DNA from: Sandaracinaceae bacterium
GTDB lineage: Bacteria > Myxococcota_A > Polyangia > Polyangiales > Sandaracinaceae
DNA length: 64,000 nucleotides
Direction: 5' to 3'
Assembly: GCA_020633195.1 (NCBI GenBank)
Contig: JACKEC010000014.1
Span: 1-64,000, forward strand
A model generated the notes under the pieces. The model made no database searches, was not told the DNA's origin, and saw nothing but the letters and a program-made list of their open reading frames with translations. Both the position numbers and the translations under genes were made by a program. The number at the start of each line of letters is the position of its first letter. Positions within the stretch are counted from its first letter, which is position 1. Of the stretch, positions 1-8,837 are shown piece after piece.

Positions 1-8
1 GGACCAAG
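1..8. repeat. Left target-site duplication of the IS66 element
   Basis: GGACCAAG lies directly left of the IS66 left end and is repeated exactly at 2603-2610, directly right of the right end. Eight bases is the usual duplication length for the IS66 family. Both copies fall in the reading frame of the interrupted IS1380-type transposase. Confidence 0.9.
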
Positions 9-34
9 GTATCCGGTGAGCAGAGCAGTGTGGC
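9..34 (+). repeat. IS66 left inverted repeat
   Basis: The first 13 bases, GTATCCGGTGAGC, are perfectly mirrored at 2590-2602. The match extends to 26 bases with mismatches at positions 14, 19 and 24 of the repeat. Confidence 0.9.
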
Positions 35-68
35 CGGCTGATCCGCAGCCGCGCAGAGTGCGGGCGCG

Positions 69-377
69 ATGGCGGACCGGACGGAGTGGTCGAGGCGTGT
101 GGCGGCGTGGCGCCAGAGCGGGCTGAGCGCGGAGGTCTTCTGTCGCGGCCGGGGGTACGCGGCATCGACGCTGCGGTGGTACTCGAGCCAGCTCCGCGAG
201 CCGGAGCCCGAGCCGCGGACGGCGATGATCGAGGTCGTGCGGGACACGACGAGCGCGCGGGGGCACGTGCTCGTCGAGCTCGAGGGTGCTCTCGTGCACG
301 TCCCGACGGGCGTCGACGCGACGACGCTCGCCACCGTCTTCGATGCGCTGCGCGGCTTCGGCGAGGAGGAGGCGTGA
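69..377 (+). CDS. tnpA: IS66 accessory protein TnpA
   Basis: A 102-residue protein at the left end of the IS66 element. The N-terminal half looks like the small helix-turn-helix of the IS66 TnpA group: WSRRVAAWRQSGLS, then a Cys and SLRWY-like positions (STLRWYSSQL). It is required together with TnpB for transposition in studied IS66 elements, although its exact role is unsettled. The stop codon overlaps the GTG start of tnpB by 4 bases (GTGA), so the two are probably translationally coupled. The ATG is the first in frame after the left inverted repeat. Confidence 0.85.
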   Translation: MADRTEWSRRVAAWRQSGLSAEVFCRGRGYAASTLRWYSSQLREPEPEPRTAMIEVVRDTTSARGHVLVELEGALVHVPTGVDATTLATVFDALRGFGEEEA

Positions 378-724
378 TCCCGGCGGGCGTCGAGATCTTC
401 GTCGGGCTCGAGCCGATCGACCTGCGTTGGGGCTTCGACCGTCTCGCGGGGCTCGTCGAGGATCGGCTCGGCCGCGTCGCGCGCGGCGGCGGCGCGCTCT
501 ACGTGTTCTTCGGCAAACGGAAGACGGCGATGAAGATCCTCTTCTTCGACGGCACCGGGCTGTGCCTCTACTACAAGCGGCTGGATCGAGGGACGTTCAG
601 GATCCCGGAGGCGCTCGAAGAGGGCGGGACGTCGCGGGTGCTCGAGGAGCGCGAGCTCGACGACCTGCTGCACGGGATCGACCTCTCGCCACCGCGTCGA
701 CGGCCGCGACGAAGCCTTCACTGA
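374..724 (+). CDS. tnpB: IS66 accessory protein TnpB
   Basis: A 116-residue IS66 Orf2-like protein. It begins IPAGVEIFVGLEPIDLRWGF and contains the family hallmarks LYVFFGKRKTAMKILFFDGTG and LYYKRLDRGTF. The GTG start at 374 overlaps the tnpA stop and is the only start that gives the normal family length; a longer upstream reading in the same frame runs through tnpA and is not credible. It is an accessory factor of IS66 transposition with no enzymatic activity assigned. Confidence 0.92.
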   Translation: MIPAGVEIFVGLEPIDLRWGFDRLAGLVEDRLGRVARGGGALYVFFGKRKTAMKILFFDGTGLCLYYKRLDRGTFRIPEALEEGGTSRVLEERELDDLLHGIDLSPPRRRPRRSLH

Positions 725-799
725 GGGCTGTGTTCGAACGCACGTCGCACGGCCGTGCGCCCGTCGACAACGGGATCGGATGCGGTAGAGCAGCACTCG

Positions 800-2548
800 A
801 TGAGCGGGCGCTCCACCCGTGCCGCGGCGAAGGTCGCCGAGCTCGAAGCGGCGCTCGCGCAGGCGCGCACCGCGCTCGCCGAGGAGCGCGACTCGTTCGA
901 GCGGCAGCGCGATGCGCTGACCTCGGAGCTGGCGTCGACGCACGCGCGTGCGCTCGAGGCGGAGCGGGAGCGAGACCTTCTGCGCGCGTCGCACGAACGC
1001 CTTCGCCAAGAGCTCGAGCTGATCAAGCGGCGTCTTGCCGTCGCGAAGGCCGAGCGTGTGGACACGGCGCAGCTCGAGCTGGAGTTCGCGAACAAGCTGC
1101 GCGAGCTCGAGGAGGTCGCGGGCACCCTCGGGATGCGCGAGGACAAGGAGGCGAAGAAGAACGAGCGGCGCAAGGCGAAGCCCACCGGCCGCCGCGACGT
1201 GCGCACGCTGGGTCTGCCCGAAGAGCGGATCGTGCTGACCGACCCAGCGCTCGAAGCGCTCGTGGCCGAGGGCAAGGCGGAGCGCCACGGCTTCGAGGAG
1301 AGCGCGCGGCTGATGCGGCAGCGCGGCGGGATGCGCGTCGTGGTCGTGGCGCGGACGAAGTACCGACGCTTCGACGAGGAGCGCGGCAAGACGACGGTGA
1401 CGACGACGAAGCGGCCCAAGGATCTGCTCGACGGCTGGCTCGGGACGGCGTCGCTGGCGTCGCACATCATCACGCGCAAGGTCGGCCAGGGGATGCCGCT
1501 GTTCCGGCTCGAAGAGGGCTTCCGTCACGAGGGCGTGCCCTTCGACCGCGCGACGATGGCGCGGATGCTGGAGCACCTCGGCGCGACGTTCGGCGCGAGC
1601 GTCGTGTATGCGATGCGGCAGGACGCGATGGTGAAGAGCTTCTGCATCGCGACCGACGCGACGGGGCTGAAGATCCAGCCCGAGCCGCGCGCCGACCGGA
1701 AGCGCCAGGCATGCAAGAACGGGCACTTCCTCGTGCTCGTCGCCGACCGCGATCATGTCTTCTTCGACTACCTCGAGAAGGAGACGAGCGCGGCGATCGC
1801 CAGGTCCTTCGAGGGCTTCCGCGGCTACGTGCAGGCGGACGCCAAGAGCGTCTACGACATCCTCTACCGCTACGGGCCGCCCGACCCCGACGCCGAGGAC
1901 CCGCCCCCCGAGCCGTGCCGGGAGGTCGGGTGCTGGGCGCACGCGCGGAGGAAATTCTGGGAGGCGACGGTCGCGGCCAAGAGCGAGGTGGCGAAGGCGG
2001 GGCTCGCGCGGATCGGCCGCATCTTCGAGCTCGAGCGGCTCTGGGCGGCCGACCACGTGAAGAAGCGGCATCGCATGCGGCAAGCCCACTTGCGTCCGCA
2101 CGTCGAAGACTTCTTCGCCTGGTGCCGCCGCGAGCTTGCCGCGACGCCGGAGCGAGGTCTGCTCCGCACCGCGCTGAACTACGCCGTCCGCCAGGACAAG
2201 GCGCTCTCGCGCTTCCTCGACGACGGCCGCCTCGTGCTCGACAACAACCGCTCCGAGCGCGCCCTGCGCAAGGTCGCCGTCGGCCGCAAGGCGTGGCTCT
2301 TCGCCGGCAGCGACGCGCACGCCGAGAGCCTCAGCCACCTCTTCACCCTCGAGAGCTCCGCGCGGCTCCACGGCCTCGACCCCGAGGCCTACTTCCGCGA
2401 CCTCATCCGCGTCCTGCCGCACTGGCCCCGCGAGCGCTACCTCGAGCTCTGTCCCCGCGACTGGGCGCGTACTCGCGACCGGATCAACCCCGACGAGCTC
2501 GCCGCCGAGCTCGGGCCTCTCGCGGTCCCCGACGTCGTCGTGGGCTGA
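800..2548 (+). CDS. tnpC: IS66 transposase TnpC (DDE)
   Basis: A 582-residue transposase from the ATG at 800; a GTG at 755 would add 15 residues. Residues about 10-90 form a charged coiled coil, as usual for the TnpC leucine-zipper region. The catalytic core shows IATDATG (about residue 285) and QADAKSVYD (about 345) as likely acidic positions. The C-terminal DNNRSERALRKVAVGRKAW supplies the conserved Glu. The end of the protein (SARLHGLDPEAYFRDLIRVLPHWP) is the IS66 C-terminal signature. The frame is intact, so the element could be active. Confidence 0.93.
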   Translation: MSGRSTRAAAKVAELEAALAQARTALAEERDSFERQRDALTSELASTHARALEAERERDLLRASHERLRQELELIKRRLAVAKAERVDTAQLELEFANKLRELEEVAGTLGMREDKEAKKNERRKAKPTGRRDVRTLGLPEERIVLTDPALEALVAEGKAERHGFEESARLMRQRGGMRVVVVARTKYRRFDEERGKTTVTTTKRPKDLLDGWLGTASLASHIITRKVGQGMPLFRLEEGFRHEGVPFDRATMARMLEHLGATFGASVVYAMRQDAMVKSFCIATDATGLKIQPEPRADRKRQACKNGHFLVLVADRDHVFFDYLEKETSAAIARSFEGFRGYVQADAKSVYDILYRYGPPDPDAEDPPPEPCREVGCWAHARRKFWEATVAAKSEVAKAGLARIGRIFELERLWAADHVKKRHRMRQAHLRPHVEDFFAWCRRELAATPERGLLRTALNYAVRQDKALSRFLDDGRLVLDNNRSERALRKVAVGRKAWLFAGSDAHAESLSHLFTLESSARLHGLDPEAYFRDLIRVLPHWPRERYLELCPRDWARTRDRINPDELAAELGPLAVPDVVVG

Positions 2549-2576
2549 GCGCGCTCAGCACGGAGCCCGCCGGGGC

Positions 2577-2602
2577 GCTACACCGCTCCGCTCACCGGAT
2601 AC
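2577..2602 (-). repeat. IS66 right inverted repeat
   Basis: Read on the minus strand this gives GTATCCGGTGAGC followed by 13 bases that match the left end except at three positions. The 8-base target duplication follows directly. Confidence 0.9.
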
Positions 2603-2610
2603 GGACCAAG
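2603..2610. repeat. Right target-site duplication of the IS66 element
   Basis: GGACCAAG, identical to bases 1-8. On the minus strand it encodes Leu-Val of the interrupted IS1380-type transposase, so joining base 1 to base 2611 with one copy removed should restore that gene. Confidence 0.9.
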
Positions 2611-3428
2611 GTCTTGTGAGCGTCGTAGCCGAAGACGAAGCGCACGCCGTCGGCATCCCAACCGTCGAGGTGCTCGGTCTGCGAGAAGTCGGTGTCGCCG
2701 CGCAACAGGATGTCCTCGAAGCCCGCTCGGCGAACGAGCGCGATCGACTCGTCGAACAATGGCGCCGCGTGCTCGTGCGAGGGCCGGTTGCCGCCACGGT
2801 TGAGGATGAACAGGGGCTCCTGCGTGTTCGCGAGCGAGACGACGAGCGGGTGGTAGCCCCACACCCCCTTGTACGTGACGTCCATCCCCTGCTTGCACTC
2901 GCCGGCCGTCGGCACGAGCGAGCCGTCCGCGTCGATGCGCGCCGTCTCGCCAAGGAAGTCCGGGCCCTGCCGGCGCCACATCTCGGCCCGGACGTCGTTG
3001 ACGATGAGCATCAGCTGCAGGACGTCCTCGGCGTCGAAGCGGCGGCAGTAGTCCCCCGCCGTCGTCGGATCGGGGATCGTGCGCGCTCCGAGGGCGTCGA
3101 GGAACACGAGGTCGTTGCGCCGGATCTCGATGTCGTCGAGCACCCGCCCGCCGCACAGGATGTTCAGCGCGATGTTCATCACGTGGTCGGCGTCGGTGTA
3201 CGGATGAGGGCACTTCAAGACCCCGAGCTCCTCATCGAGCTTCGCCGTCAGCCCGACGTCGCGGGCGAGCTTGAGCATCGTCCCGATCCCGCCGTACGGC
3301 ATCGCCCGCGTGCGCTCAGCGAGTTCGAGCCGCGGGTTGCCCGCCAGCTCGGGCCCATCACTGCGTCGCTCCTGCCCGCCCTTCGCGGCGTCGAGTCGCC
3401 GGGCGAGCTTCCGCTCGTCCCGCGCCAT
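2611..3428 (-). pseudogene. IS1380-type DDE transposase, 5' part, interrupted by IS66
   Basis: The reading frame starts at the ATG at 3428 (MARDERKLARRLD; an upstream start at 3497 is in frame but lies in the IS terminus). It runs for about 272 residues before meeting the IS66 target site. Recognisable parts are LCGGRVLDDIEIRRND, DYCRRFDAEDV, ARIDADGSLVPTAG (first catalytic Asp) and ILLRGDTDFSQTEHLDGW (second Asp). These fit the IS1380 family, whose members are about 430-500 residues, so the last third and the catalytic Glu must lie left of base 1. Within the IS66 the frame only adds a few unrelated residues. The gene is dead unless IS66 is excised. Confidence 0.85.
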
Positions 3429-3448
3429 CGTACGTCGTATCCTACGGC

Positions 3449-3519
3449 TCACCTGAAAAGCTCCCGGGTCGGTTCCTGGTTGGTGTCGCAACCCCAAGAA
3501 CGCCGGGCTTTTCAGGTGA
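3449..3519. repeat. 13-base inverted repeat next to the IS1380-type end
   Basis: TCACCTGAAAAGC at 3449-3461 is perfectly mirrored at 3507-3519, with 45 bases between the arms. The outer arm contains the proposed IS terminus. The inner arm lies just upstream of the transposase start, so the hairpin may be a duplicated transposase-binding end or a brake on read-in transcription. The second view is an inference. Confidence 0.6.
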
Positions 3520-3527
3520 ATTCCAAG

Positions 3528-6500
3528 CTATCCGCTTTTTTCGGCGCTTGGTTGGGGACTAGCACGACCTGATAGTGGGCCTACGCTGAACCCGAGCGTG
3601 GCGATCAAGCCGATGCTAGCTTGGAGCGCGCCGCTCTTGGCAGAGTAGGAAAGATATCCATCGCCCCCAAGGTTCGAATATGTGATCGCGAAGCGTGCGT
3701 CGGGCCTTCCAATTGCTAGATCAAATCCAACGTCGAAGTCGTCGCCGCTGCGGAAGTCGAAGCTGGGCGCAATACGGGTGTACAGATTGAACAGTTCGAC
3801 TCCACCGGCCTTGACCGAATCGCGTGCGACGGTCATAGCCAAGGTGAGCTTGTTACCTGCCCAGTCGAGCGCCAAGCCCACCATGCCTTGCGTGGCCTCG
3901 GAAAGGCGGTCGTTGATTTTCTTAAGCAGACCCTCGAACGAAACACGGCCCGTCGACAGGGAGAATCGGCCCCGGTGGTCGAGCTTCAGCGCCACGTGGT
4001 CCAGGGATACGAGTGCCGTTGCCTTCGTCGTCCCTCCGAAGTGCAGGGTCTTGGCCGACAACTTCACGAGGCCTTGAACTGCGACCTCACCCCCGTCCGC
4101 TCTGACTCCGAGTTCCGCGTCGAAACGTGGCTCTACGGCTGTCACGACCTCGCTCCTGAGGGGGTTGGCGAGATCGTTCGCGTATTTGATCCGCAGCGAC
4201 GGTGCTCCGCTGCCGTCGACGTCGAGCGATACAGAAAGACCGTAGAGAGGGACACCGGAGGGCCACAGTGCGCACCCCAGTTCGCCGGTAGTGCCGGGCA
4301 CGAACCGTCCCTCGAACGTCACAGGGATGTCCTTCAACTGAAGGGGGAGACCGCGTGTGATGCTTCTGACGACGAGGTTTCCACCGATGTTCTGAACACC
4401 ATTCTTGACCGTGTAGACGAGCGTCTCTGATATCGCGAGTCCTTCGACACCCGAGACTGCGCCACCGACCTCGATCGGATAGAGCGCGTTGCCGGTGAAC
4501 TCTTGGAAGTGAGTCGAGTCCTCGATCTCTCGGAGTCCTGCTATCGCTTCCGCTGCTGCCTGAGTCGCCTTCGAGGCCTGCTCGCGCACCACTGCGGTGT
4601 CGGACGCTGTTTCGAGCGCAGATAGCGCTTTTCGGACATCATCTAGTTGTGTGCCGGCGGCCTTTCGTGCGGCCTGCCGAAGTGTGGTTGTCCCTTCGAA
4701 CGTGTCGACGGTAGCCTGATATGCGCGGGCGTACGCGAGCAGTGATTTGTCGTCCGCCGAGTTCAACGGCGCAGTCCAGTCGTCGATGATTCGTTCGAGG
4801 AGGCGGCGTGCAGAATCCAGCGCGACATCGCTCCTGACAGCGACGCCCTTCGTTGCTGAACGACTGAGCGATATCGTCTTGACAGAGGCGGGGAATGAGC
4901 AGCCCGTGCCTCGCCGCGCGAGGTCGATAACGGGCCGCTCGCCTTGCAACGCGAGAACACAGACGGGGTGTCCCCCGGTCGCAACGTGTGGCCATCCGTT
5001 CGGATCGCGCCCGTGCTCGACCACGACGGAGGCCTCGAAGCAGTCGAGCCCACTGAACGTTGCGGGGACCGTTACCCGCGGGCCGGGCGTTCGGGGCAAG
5101 TCTGCTCGCTGTGCGCCGGGCCGCTCAAGAGTCACGGCGACCGGAACAGCTTCTGTGGGCTTCACGGGGAGCGGCACGCGCCAGAAGCCGTTCTCGACAT
5201 ATGCCGACTTCAGGTCTGGCAGGTCCCACCCGTCGTGCGGGAAGCCAATCGCGCAGACAGGCTGCGCGACATTGCTGCCCTCGTCGTCGTAGTTCCGAGT
5301 GGGCTCGTCGAGGTGGATGCGAAGCTTGTTCAGCACGACGTCCGCGAACGGCCACTCCGCGGCTTCTGTGGCGGACGACGGCTCAAGCTTGAGACCCATC
5401 TCGATGACGCATCTGGCCAGATGACCGCATTCCTTGAGGCGGCCAGGGATTTCGACACTGTAAGCGTGAACTCGGCCCATCACGACCTTGCAGCGAACGA
5501 CGACGCGACCGTCGGCGAAGGTGGCCACTTGCTGAACCCAGCCGCCGAGCGAGGAGACACCCGTCTCGCAGAGGTCAGCGGATGCCGACTGGTCGAGGAG
5601 CTCCGCGAACGCATCCGGTATCGCGTGGCGAAAGTCGGAGACCTTGTCTGCCAACTTCTCGCGCCGCCGCAGCACCTTGATTGCGCCCGAAAGCACTGTA
5701 GGAATCGGCGCGTGGACCTCGTAGGTGCGCGCGAGCCCCAGCCGGCGCTCAAAGCGGTTTCGGTCGTCGAGAACGTCGCGCATCCACGCGTCACGCCATG
5801 CTTTTCTTTGCGTCCTTTCGATTGGCGGGAGCACCGGATGACCCGCCATCGCGAAGGCGTCGGCAAGGCGAACTGCGTCGTAGCTGACCCGATACTGTAC
5901 CCGAAGACCGAGGAGGAACTCGGCGTCTAGTTCACGGAGCAGAATACCCGTGCCGTCGCGGCGACGGCCGAGGTGTGCCCCAAGATCCCACGGCGTCTCC
6001 GCGGTCCCGGGCTCTGGCTCCGAGGCTGGGACGTTTTGGTTGGCGGTCCGCGGTGTTGGGTTGTGCGTGCGATCTAGGATGGCGCGCGTGAGCGTGCCGA
6101 GGGCCGAGTGGCCTTCTGTGTCTGGCAGCGGTGGGGCGTCGTAGAAACGGTCGCCGACGGCTTGGCTCGGAAGCCATGCGGTCACCTCACCTGTGCGCGT
6201 AGTGAACTCCCAACGACGCTGGGTGCGCGAGTACGTCGCGAGCTCGTCCCCGCCCTCGAAAGCCTGGGTTAGTTGGGCCAGGGCGAAGGGCCTTCGTTCG
6301 ATGACGATGGCGGAGAGCCGCGACGCTCTCGAAACCGTCAGGCGACACTCCAAGCCGTCGTCGTCGTCGTGAAGGCGCTCCCACCGCGCGGCGGCGCTCT
6401 CGACGGGGATGACCAGCGTCTCTCGGGCGCTTCGCTCGCGGCGATCGGCCGCGACCGGGGAGGCGAGAACTGCGAGTTGCGCAGCGTCCACGAAGTGGAA

Positions 6501-7592
6501 ACCGTGACCGCACGCGAGCCACGGACGCGTAGACGACGATAGTGGATTGAGGAAGTCGAGCCATGCGTCAGCTTCAGCGGGAGAAGGCGTCGATGCCGTA
6601 GTGGTGCCGGCTGTATCACTGCTGAGCTTCAGCGAGCCAAGGCACAGAGAGGTACGAAGGCGAACCTCGCCTCTTCCAAGCAGCAGTCGAACGCGGTCGG
6701 GGCCCGGCGGCTCGACGATAGGGTCGGGGATGGTCCGTTGCCAGGTGATGCGCGGCAGCTCCAGGTCGGCGGTGTCTGGGATCACGAGGTGACCGCGCCC
6801 GACTTCGTTGTTCCACCGGTACCGGCGAATCAGCGTGAACGCCCTGGGGGAGCGCTCCGGGAGGCGGGGAACGAAGCGCACTCCTCCGGCACTCACGGCA
6901 TTTGCGTAGCCTTCTGCGGAGTCCCGAGCCGCTGACCACCGGGACACTCCGCCAAATTCGCAGTTGGGCACGATGAGGTCCGCGCTGGCGATCGCGATGT
7001 GTTGTTGGATCTGCTCGACATTCAGCCTGAGAGACGGCGGCGCGCGCAGCGGGAGGTGCCAGCGGTCCAGTGCCGCCGCAGTTCCGTCTGCAATCGCCCA
7101 CGAATCATTCGCAGCCGGCCGGGCGGCTATCGCTCTCCGAAAGCACAGCGTTCTGAGCTCAACGCTCCGACGCGAAAGCGCGGCATCGACGTCGTCCGTG
7201 CCGAGCGTGCCGAGGACGAGCGCATCGGAGGTCTTGTTCTCTCTGCGTGCGGCGGTCGATGACCGTCCGGTTCGAATCAGGTCGTACCGACCGCCGCTAA
7301 CCCAAAACCGAAGCTCCCCCTGGTCGCGATAGCCCTCGAGAATCCAGATGTCGATAGACGTCGCGCTCACCGGCTCGGCGCAGAGGACGATGCGAACCAC
7401 TCGGCGGTCAGTCGCCAGCTGGTCCGAGAGAATCTCACGCGTTTCGCCGTCTGCCGACATCACGCGTACGCGACGGACGAGGACGCCTCGGGAGCCAACC
7501 CCGACAACGGTGTTGGGCGGGATAGCAACCCGCGGGACCCTCGTGTCGTCGGGCCCATCCTCTGGCTCTGGCGCAAGTGTGATGTCGTGCAT
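3528..7592 (-). CDS. Large protein of unknown function (1354 aa)
   Basis: I do not recognise this family. The protein starts MHDITLAPEPEDGPDD and has no signal peptide. There is a helical, coiled-coil-like stretch rich in Ala and Arg around residues 960-1040 (QAARKAAGTQLDDVRKALSALE). The C-terminal 250 residues look beta-rich, with alternating hydrophobic residues and many Gly-Asp turns (RSGDDFDVGFDLAIGRPDARF). No Walker, HKD, HExxH or methylase motif was seen. Codon use fits a real gene, but GC is lower than in the backbone (34 of 60 in bases 4741-4800). The TAG stop lies 12 bases from the IS1380-type end, so it is not cut by that element, though a slightly shortened C-terminus cannot be excluded. 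It lies downstream of the DISARM operon on the same strand, 393 bases away. Confidence 0.75.
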   Translation of the reverse strand: MHDITLAPEPEDGPDDTRVPRVAIPPNTVVGVGSRGVLVRRVRVMSADGETREILSDQLATDRRVVRIVLCAEPVSATSIDIWILEGYRDQGELRFWVSGGRYDLIRTGRSSTAARRENKTSDALVLGTLGTDDVDAALSRRSVELRTLCFRRAIAARPAANDSWAIADGTAAALDRWHLPLRAPPSLRLNVEQIQQHIAIASADLIVPNCEFGGVSRWSAARDSAEGYANAVSAGGVRFVPRLPERSPRAFTLIRRYRWNNEVGRGHLVIPDTADLELPRITWQRTIPDPIVEPPGPDRVRLLLGRGEVRLRTSLCLGSLKLSSDTAGTTTASTPSPAEADAWLDFLNPLSSSTRPWLACGHGFHFVDAAQLAVLASPVAADRRERSARETLVIPVESAAARWERLHDDDDGLECRLTVSRASRLSAIVIERRPFALAQLTQAFEGGDELATYSRTQRRWEFTTRTGEVTAWLPSQAVGDRFYDAPPLPDTEGHSALGTLTRAILDRTHNPTPRTANQNVPASEPEPGTAETPWDLGAHLGRRRDGTGILLRELDAEFLLGLRVQYRVSYDAVRLADAFAMAGHPVLPPIERTQRKAWRDAWMRDVLDDRNRFERRLGLARTYEVHAPIPTVLSGAIKVLRRREKLADKVSDFRHAIPDAFAELLDQSASADLCETGVSSLGGWVQQVATFADGRVVVRCKVVMGRVHAYSVEIPGRLKECGHLARCVIEMGLKLEPSSATEAAEWPFADVVLNKLRIHLDEPTRNYDDEGSNVAQPVCAIGFPHDGWDLPDLKSAYVENGFWRVPLPVKPTEAVPVAVTLERPGAQRADLPRTPGPRVTVPATFSGLDCFEASVVVEHGRDPNGWPHVATGGHPVCVLALQGERPVIDLARRGTGCSFPASVKTISLSRSATKGVAVRSDVALDSARRLLERIIDDWTAPLNSADDKSLLAYARAYQATVDTFEGTTTLRQAARKAAGTQLDDVRKALSALETASDTAVVREQASKATQAAAEAIAGLREIEDSTHFQEFTGNALYPIEVGGAVSGVEGLAISETLVYTVKNGVQNIGGNLVVRSITRGLPLQLKDIPVTFEGRFVPGTTGELGCALWPSGVPLYGLSVSLDVDGSGAPSLRIKYANDLANPLRSEVVTAVEPRFDAELGVRADGGEVAVQGLVKLSAKTLHFGGTTKATALVSLDHVALKLDHRGRFSLSTGRVSFEGLLKKINDRLSEATQGMVGLALDWAGNKLTLAMTVARDSVKAGGVELFNLYTRIAPSFDFRSGDDFDVGFDLAIGRPDARFAITYSNLGGDGYLSYSAKSGALQASIGLIATLGFSVGPLSGRASPQPSAEKSG

Positions 7593-7645
7593 CGTGGGCC
7601 CTCGCGCAGATGCTCGCGGATCAGGAAATGGCAGGTCAACCGTAA

Positions 7646-7933
7646 GTGCTCGCCGTGGCTCGTGTTGACCGTGGCCGCGATCAGACGCCCGGTGTCCCTC
7701 AGACTTCGTGCGAGAATCGCGCCCGATTTCCCTCGGCCTTCGCGACGATCCTCGGCGACCCCGTCAACACGGCCCAGGGCGAGCACTTGCTGTCCATCAG
7801 CTACTCCGAAGGCAATGGCGAGGCCTTGGTGCTGCTGACATACGAGCGTGTCGCGGGCGGCATCGTTGGGAACCGGTCGCCCGCGGACAGCGCGTCATTG
7901 CTCCAGCGGTGGGAGTCGGACAGCGGTCCGTAG
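7646..7933 (+). pseudogene. Possible gene remnant between the 1354-aa gene and the DUF3037 gene
   Basis: The 393-base gap at 7593-7985 has no clear gene. The best candidate is a + strand frame whose last 65 residues (from about FPSAFATILGDPVNTAQGEH to RWESDSGP) have a natural amino-acid mix, unlike the Arg-rich shadows elsewhere. There is no good ribosome binding site and no family I recognise. It may be the tail of a gene lost by deletion, or chance. The minus strand of the gap could hold the promoter of the 1354-aa gene. Confidence 0.25.
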
Positions 7934-7985
7934 CTCTTTCGGCCCTGCGCGCCCGCAAGGGAGTCTCACGCCGATCGTGGGTCGA

Positions 7986-8837
7986 TCACTCGTCCTCGGT
8001 GTGCTCCAGGTCCTCCCGGATTCGGTTCGCGAGCTTGTCAGCGTCGGACTCGAGGACGATCGCAGCGAGGTCACGTCCCTCGAGCTGGTCCCTGAGGATG
8101 CCGACCCCGTCCAGGCTGGCCTGGACGACATCAGCTGGTGCGGATTGAGGCGGTAGCCCCACCACGAGATGCACGTTGGTGCTTTGCCTGCTGGGCTCGA
8201 GCGAGATGATCCGGCCCGTCCAGCTCGCGGCCTTCTGCACGATCCTCTGGGGGTCGATGAGATCGAGGGAGAGGGGACCCGCAACGTTCCAGCGGCTGTT
8301 CTTCCAGGCCGCATCGAAGCGTTCCTCATAGTGCTTGCTCTTCAGCGTGAGCGACGTGAGCCGGCCCAAGACACCAAAGGAACGCAGGACCGGCTCGATC
8401 CCCCGCCACACGGCGTGGTCGGGTCGCGATTCCCGTTCGGTGCGGCGTGCTTTCGGCTGGACGTATCGAGCAAACAGCTCATCCAGGGTGCGTTGGGGGT
8501 CCGAAGTGACGCCCGAAACCGCGGCCGAGTGCGCGAGCGAGGCATCCTCCACTGGCACGATCTGCTCGAACGCCTTCACGACGTCCTGCTGCGGCTCCAG
8601 GGAGAGCTGGGCGTCGGCATGAGCTGCGCACGTGCTCTCCACCGCGGATGCGATGCGGCGGAGGTGGACGATGTCAGCTTCCGGGAAGGCGCCGGTGATT
8701 CGCGACCAGCTATCGACGAAGCGCGCACCGAAGAAGCCCGCGGCTGGCGCCAGCAGCACAACCCCGATGTTGAGGACCTCGCCTCCCGACGGGTCGGGGG
8801 CGTAGCGGATGACGATCGCCTGGCAGGCCGACCTCAT
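7986..8837 (-). CDS. DUF3037 domain protein
   Basis: A 283-residue protein starting MRSACQAIVIRYAPDPSGGE; this ATG overlaps the stop of the HipA-like gene (ATGA), and a longer in-frame start at 8948 would run into that gene. The N-terminal pattern (IRYAPDPSGGEVLNIGVVLL) is that of DUF3037, a small domain of unknown function usually found beside HipA-like kinase genes. The C-terminal half is charged and mostly helical. It is the last gene of a seven-gene run that begins with drmD. The family association makes it a probable partner of the kinase; whether it modulates DISARM is open. Confidence 0.8.
   Translation of the reverse strand: MRSACQAIVIRYAPDPSGGEVLNIGVVLLAPAAGFFGARFVDSWSRITGAFPEADIVHLRRIASAVESTCAAHADAQLSLEPQQDVVKAFEQIVPVEDASLAHSAAVSGVTSDPQRTLDELFARYVQPKARRTERESRPDHAVWRGIEPVLRSFGVLGRLTSLTLKSKHYEERFDAAWKNSRWNVAGPLSLDLIDPQRIVQKAASWTGRIISLEPSRQSTNVHLVVGLPPQSAPADVVQASLDGVGILRDQLEGRDLAAIVLESDADKLANRIREDLEHTEDE

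Larger units (their letters stand above)
9..2602 (+). mobile_element. Complete IS66-family insertion sequence (2594 bp)
   Basis: The element has 26-base imperfect inverted ends starting GTATCCGGTGAGC (9-34, matched by 2577-2602 with three mismatches), flanked by the 8-base direct repeat GGACCAAG. It carries the three-gene set tnpA-tnpB-tnpC in one direction, all open from start to stop. Length and gene order are typical of IS66. It is inserted in a second transposase gene, so it is the younger of the two. Clean ends and intact genes suggest a recent insertion. Confidence 0.93.
2603..3516 (-). mobile_element. Partial IS1380-type element, split by IS66
   Basis: The outer end is placed at about 3516, where the minus strand reads CCTGAAAAGCCCGG, the kind of CC-starting terminus found in IS1380-type elements. 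The rest of the element should continue left of base 1 beyond the IS66 insertion. A 4-base duplication (TGAA, 3517-3520) would be expected at the far end, but that end is outside the window. Confidence 0.6.

Noticed and set aside
3516..3530. Truncation of the 1354-aa gene by the IS1380-type insertion
   Set aside because: The TAG stop at 3528-3530 lies in flanking DNA before the IS end at about 3516, so the frame is not cut by the IS. A slightly altered C-terminus remains possible if an older rearrangement occurred here.
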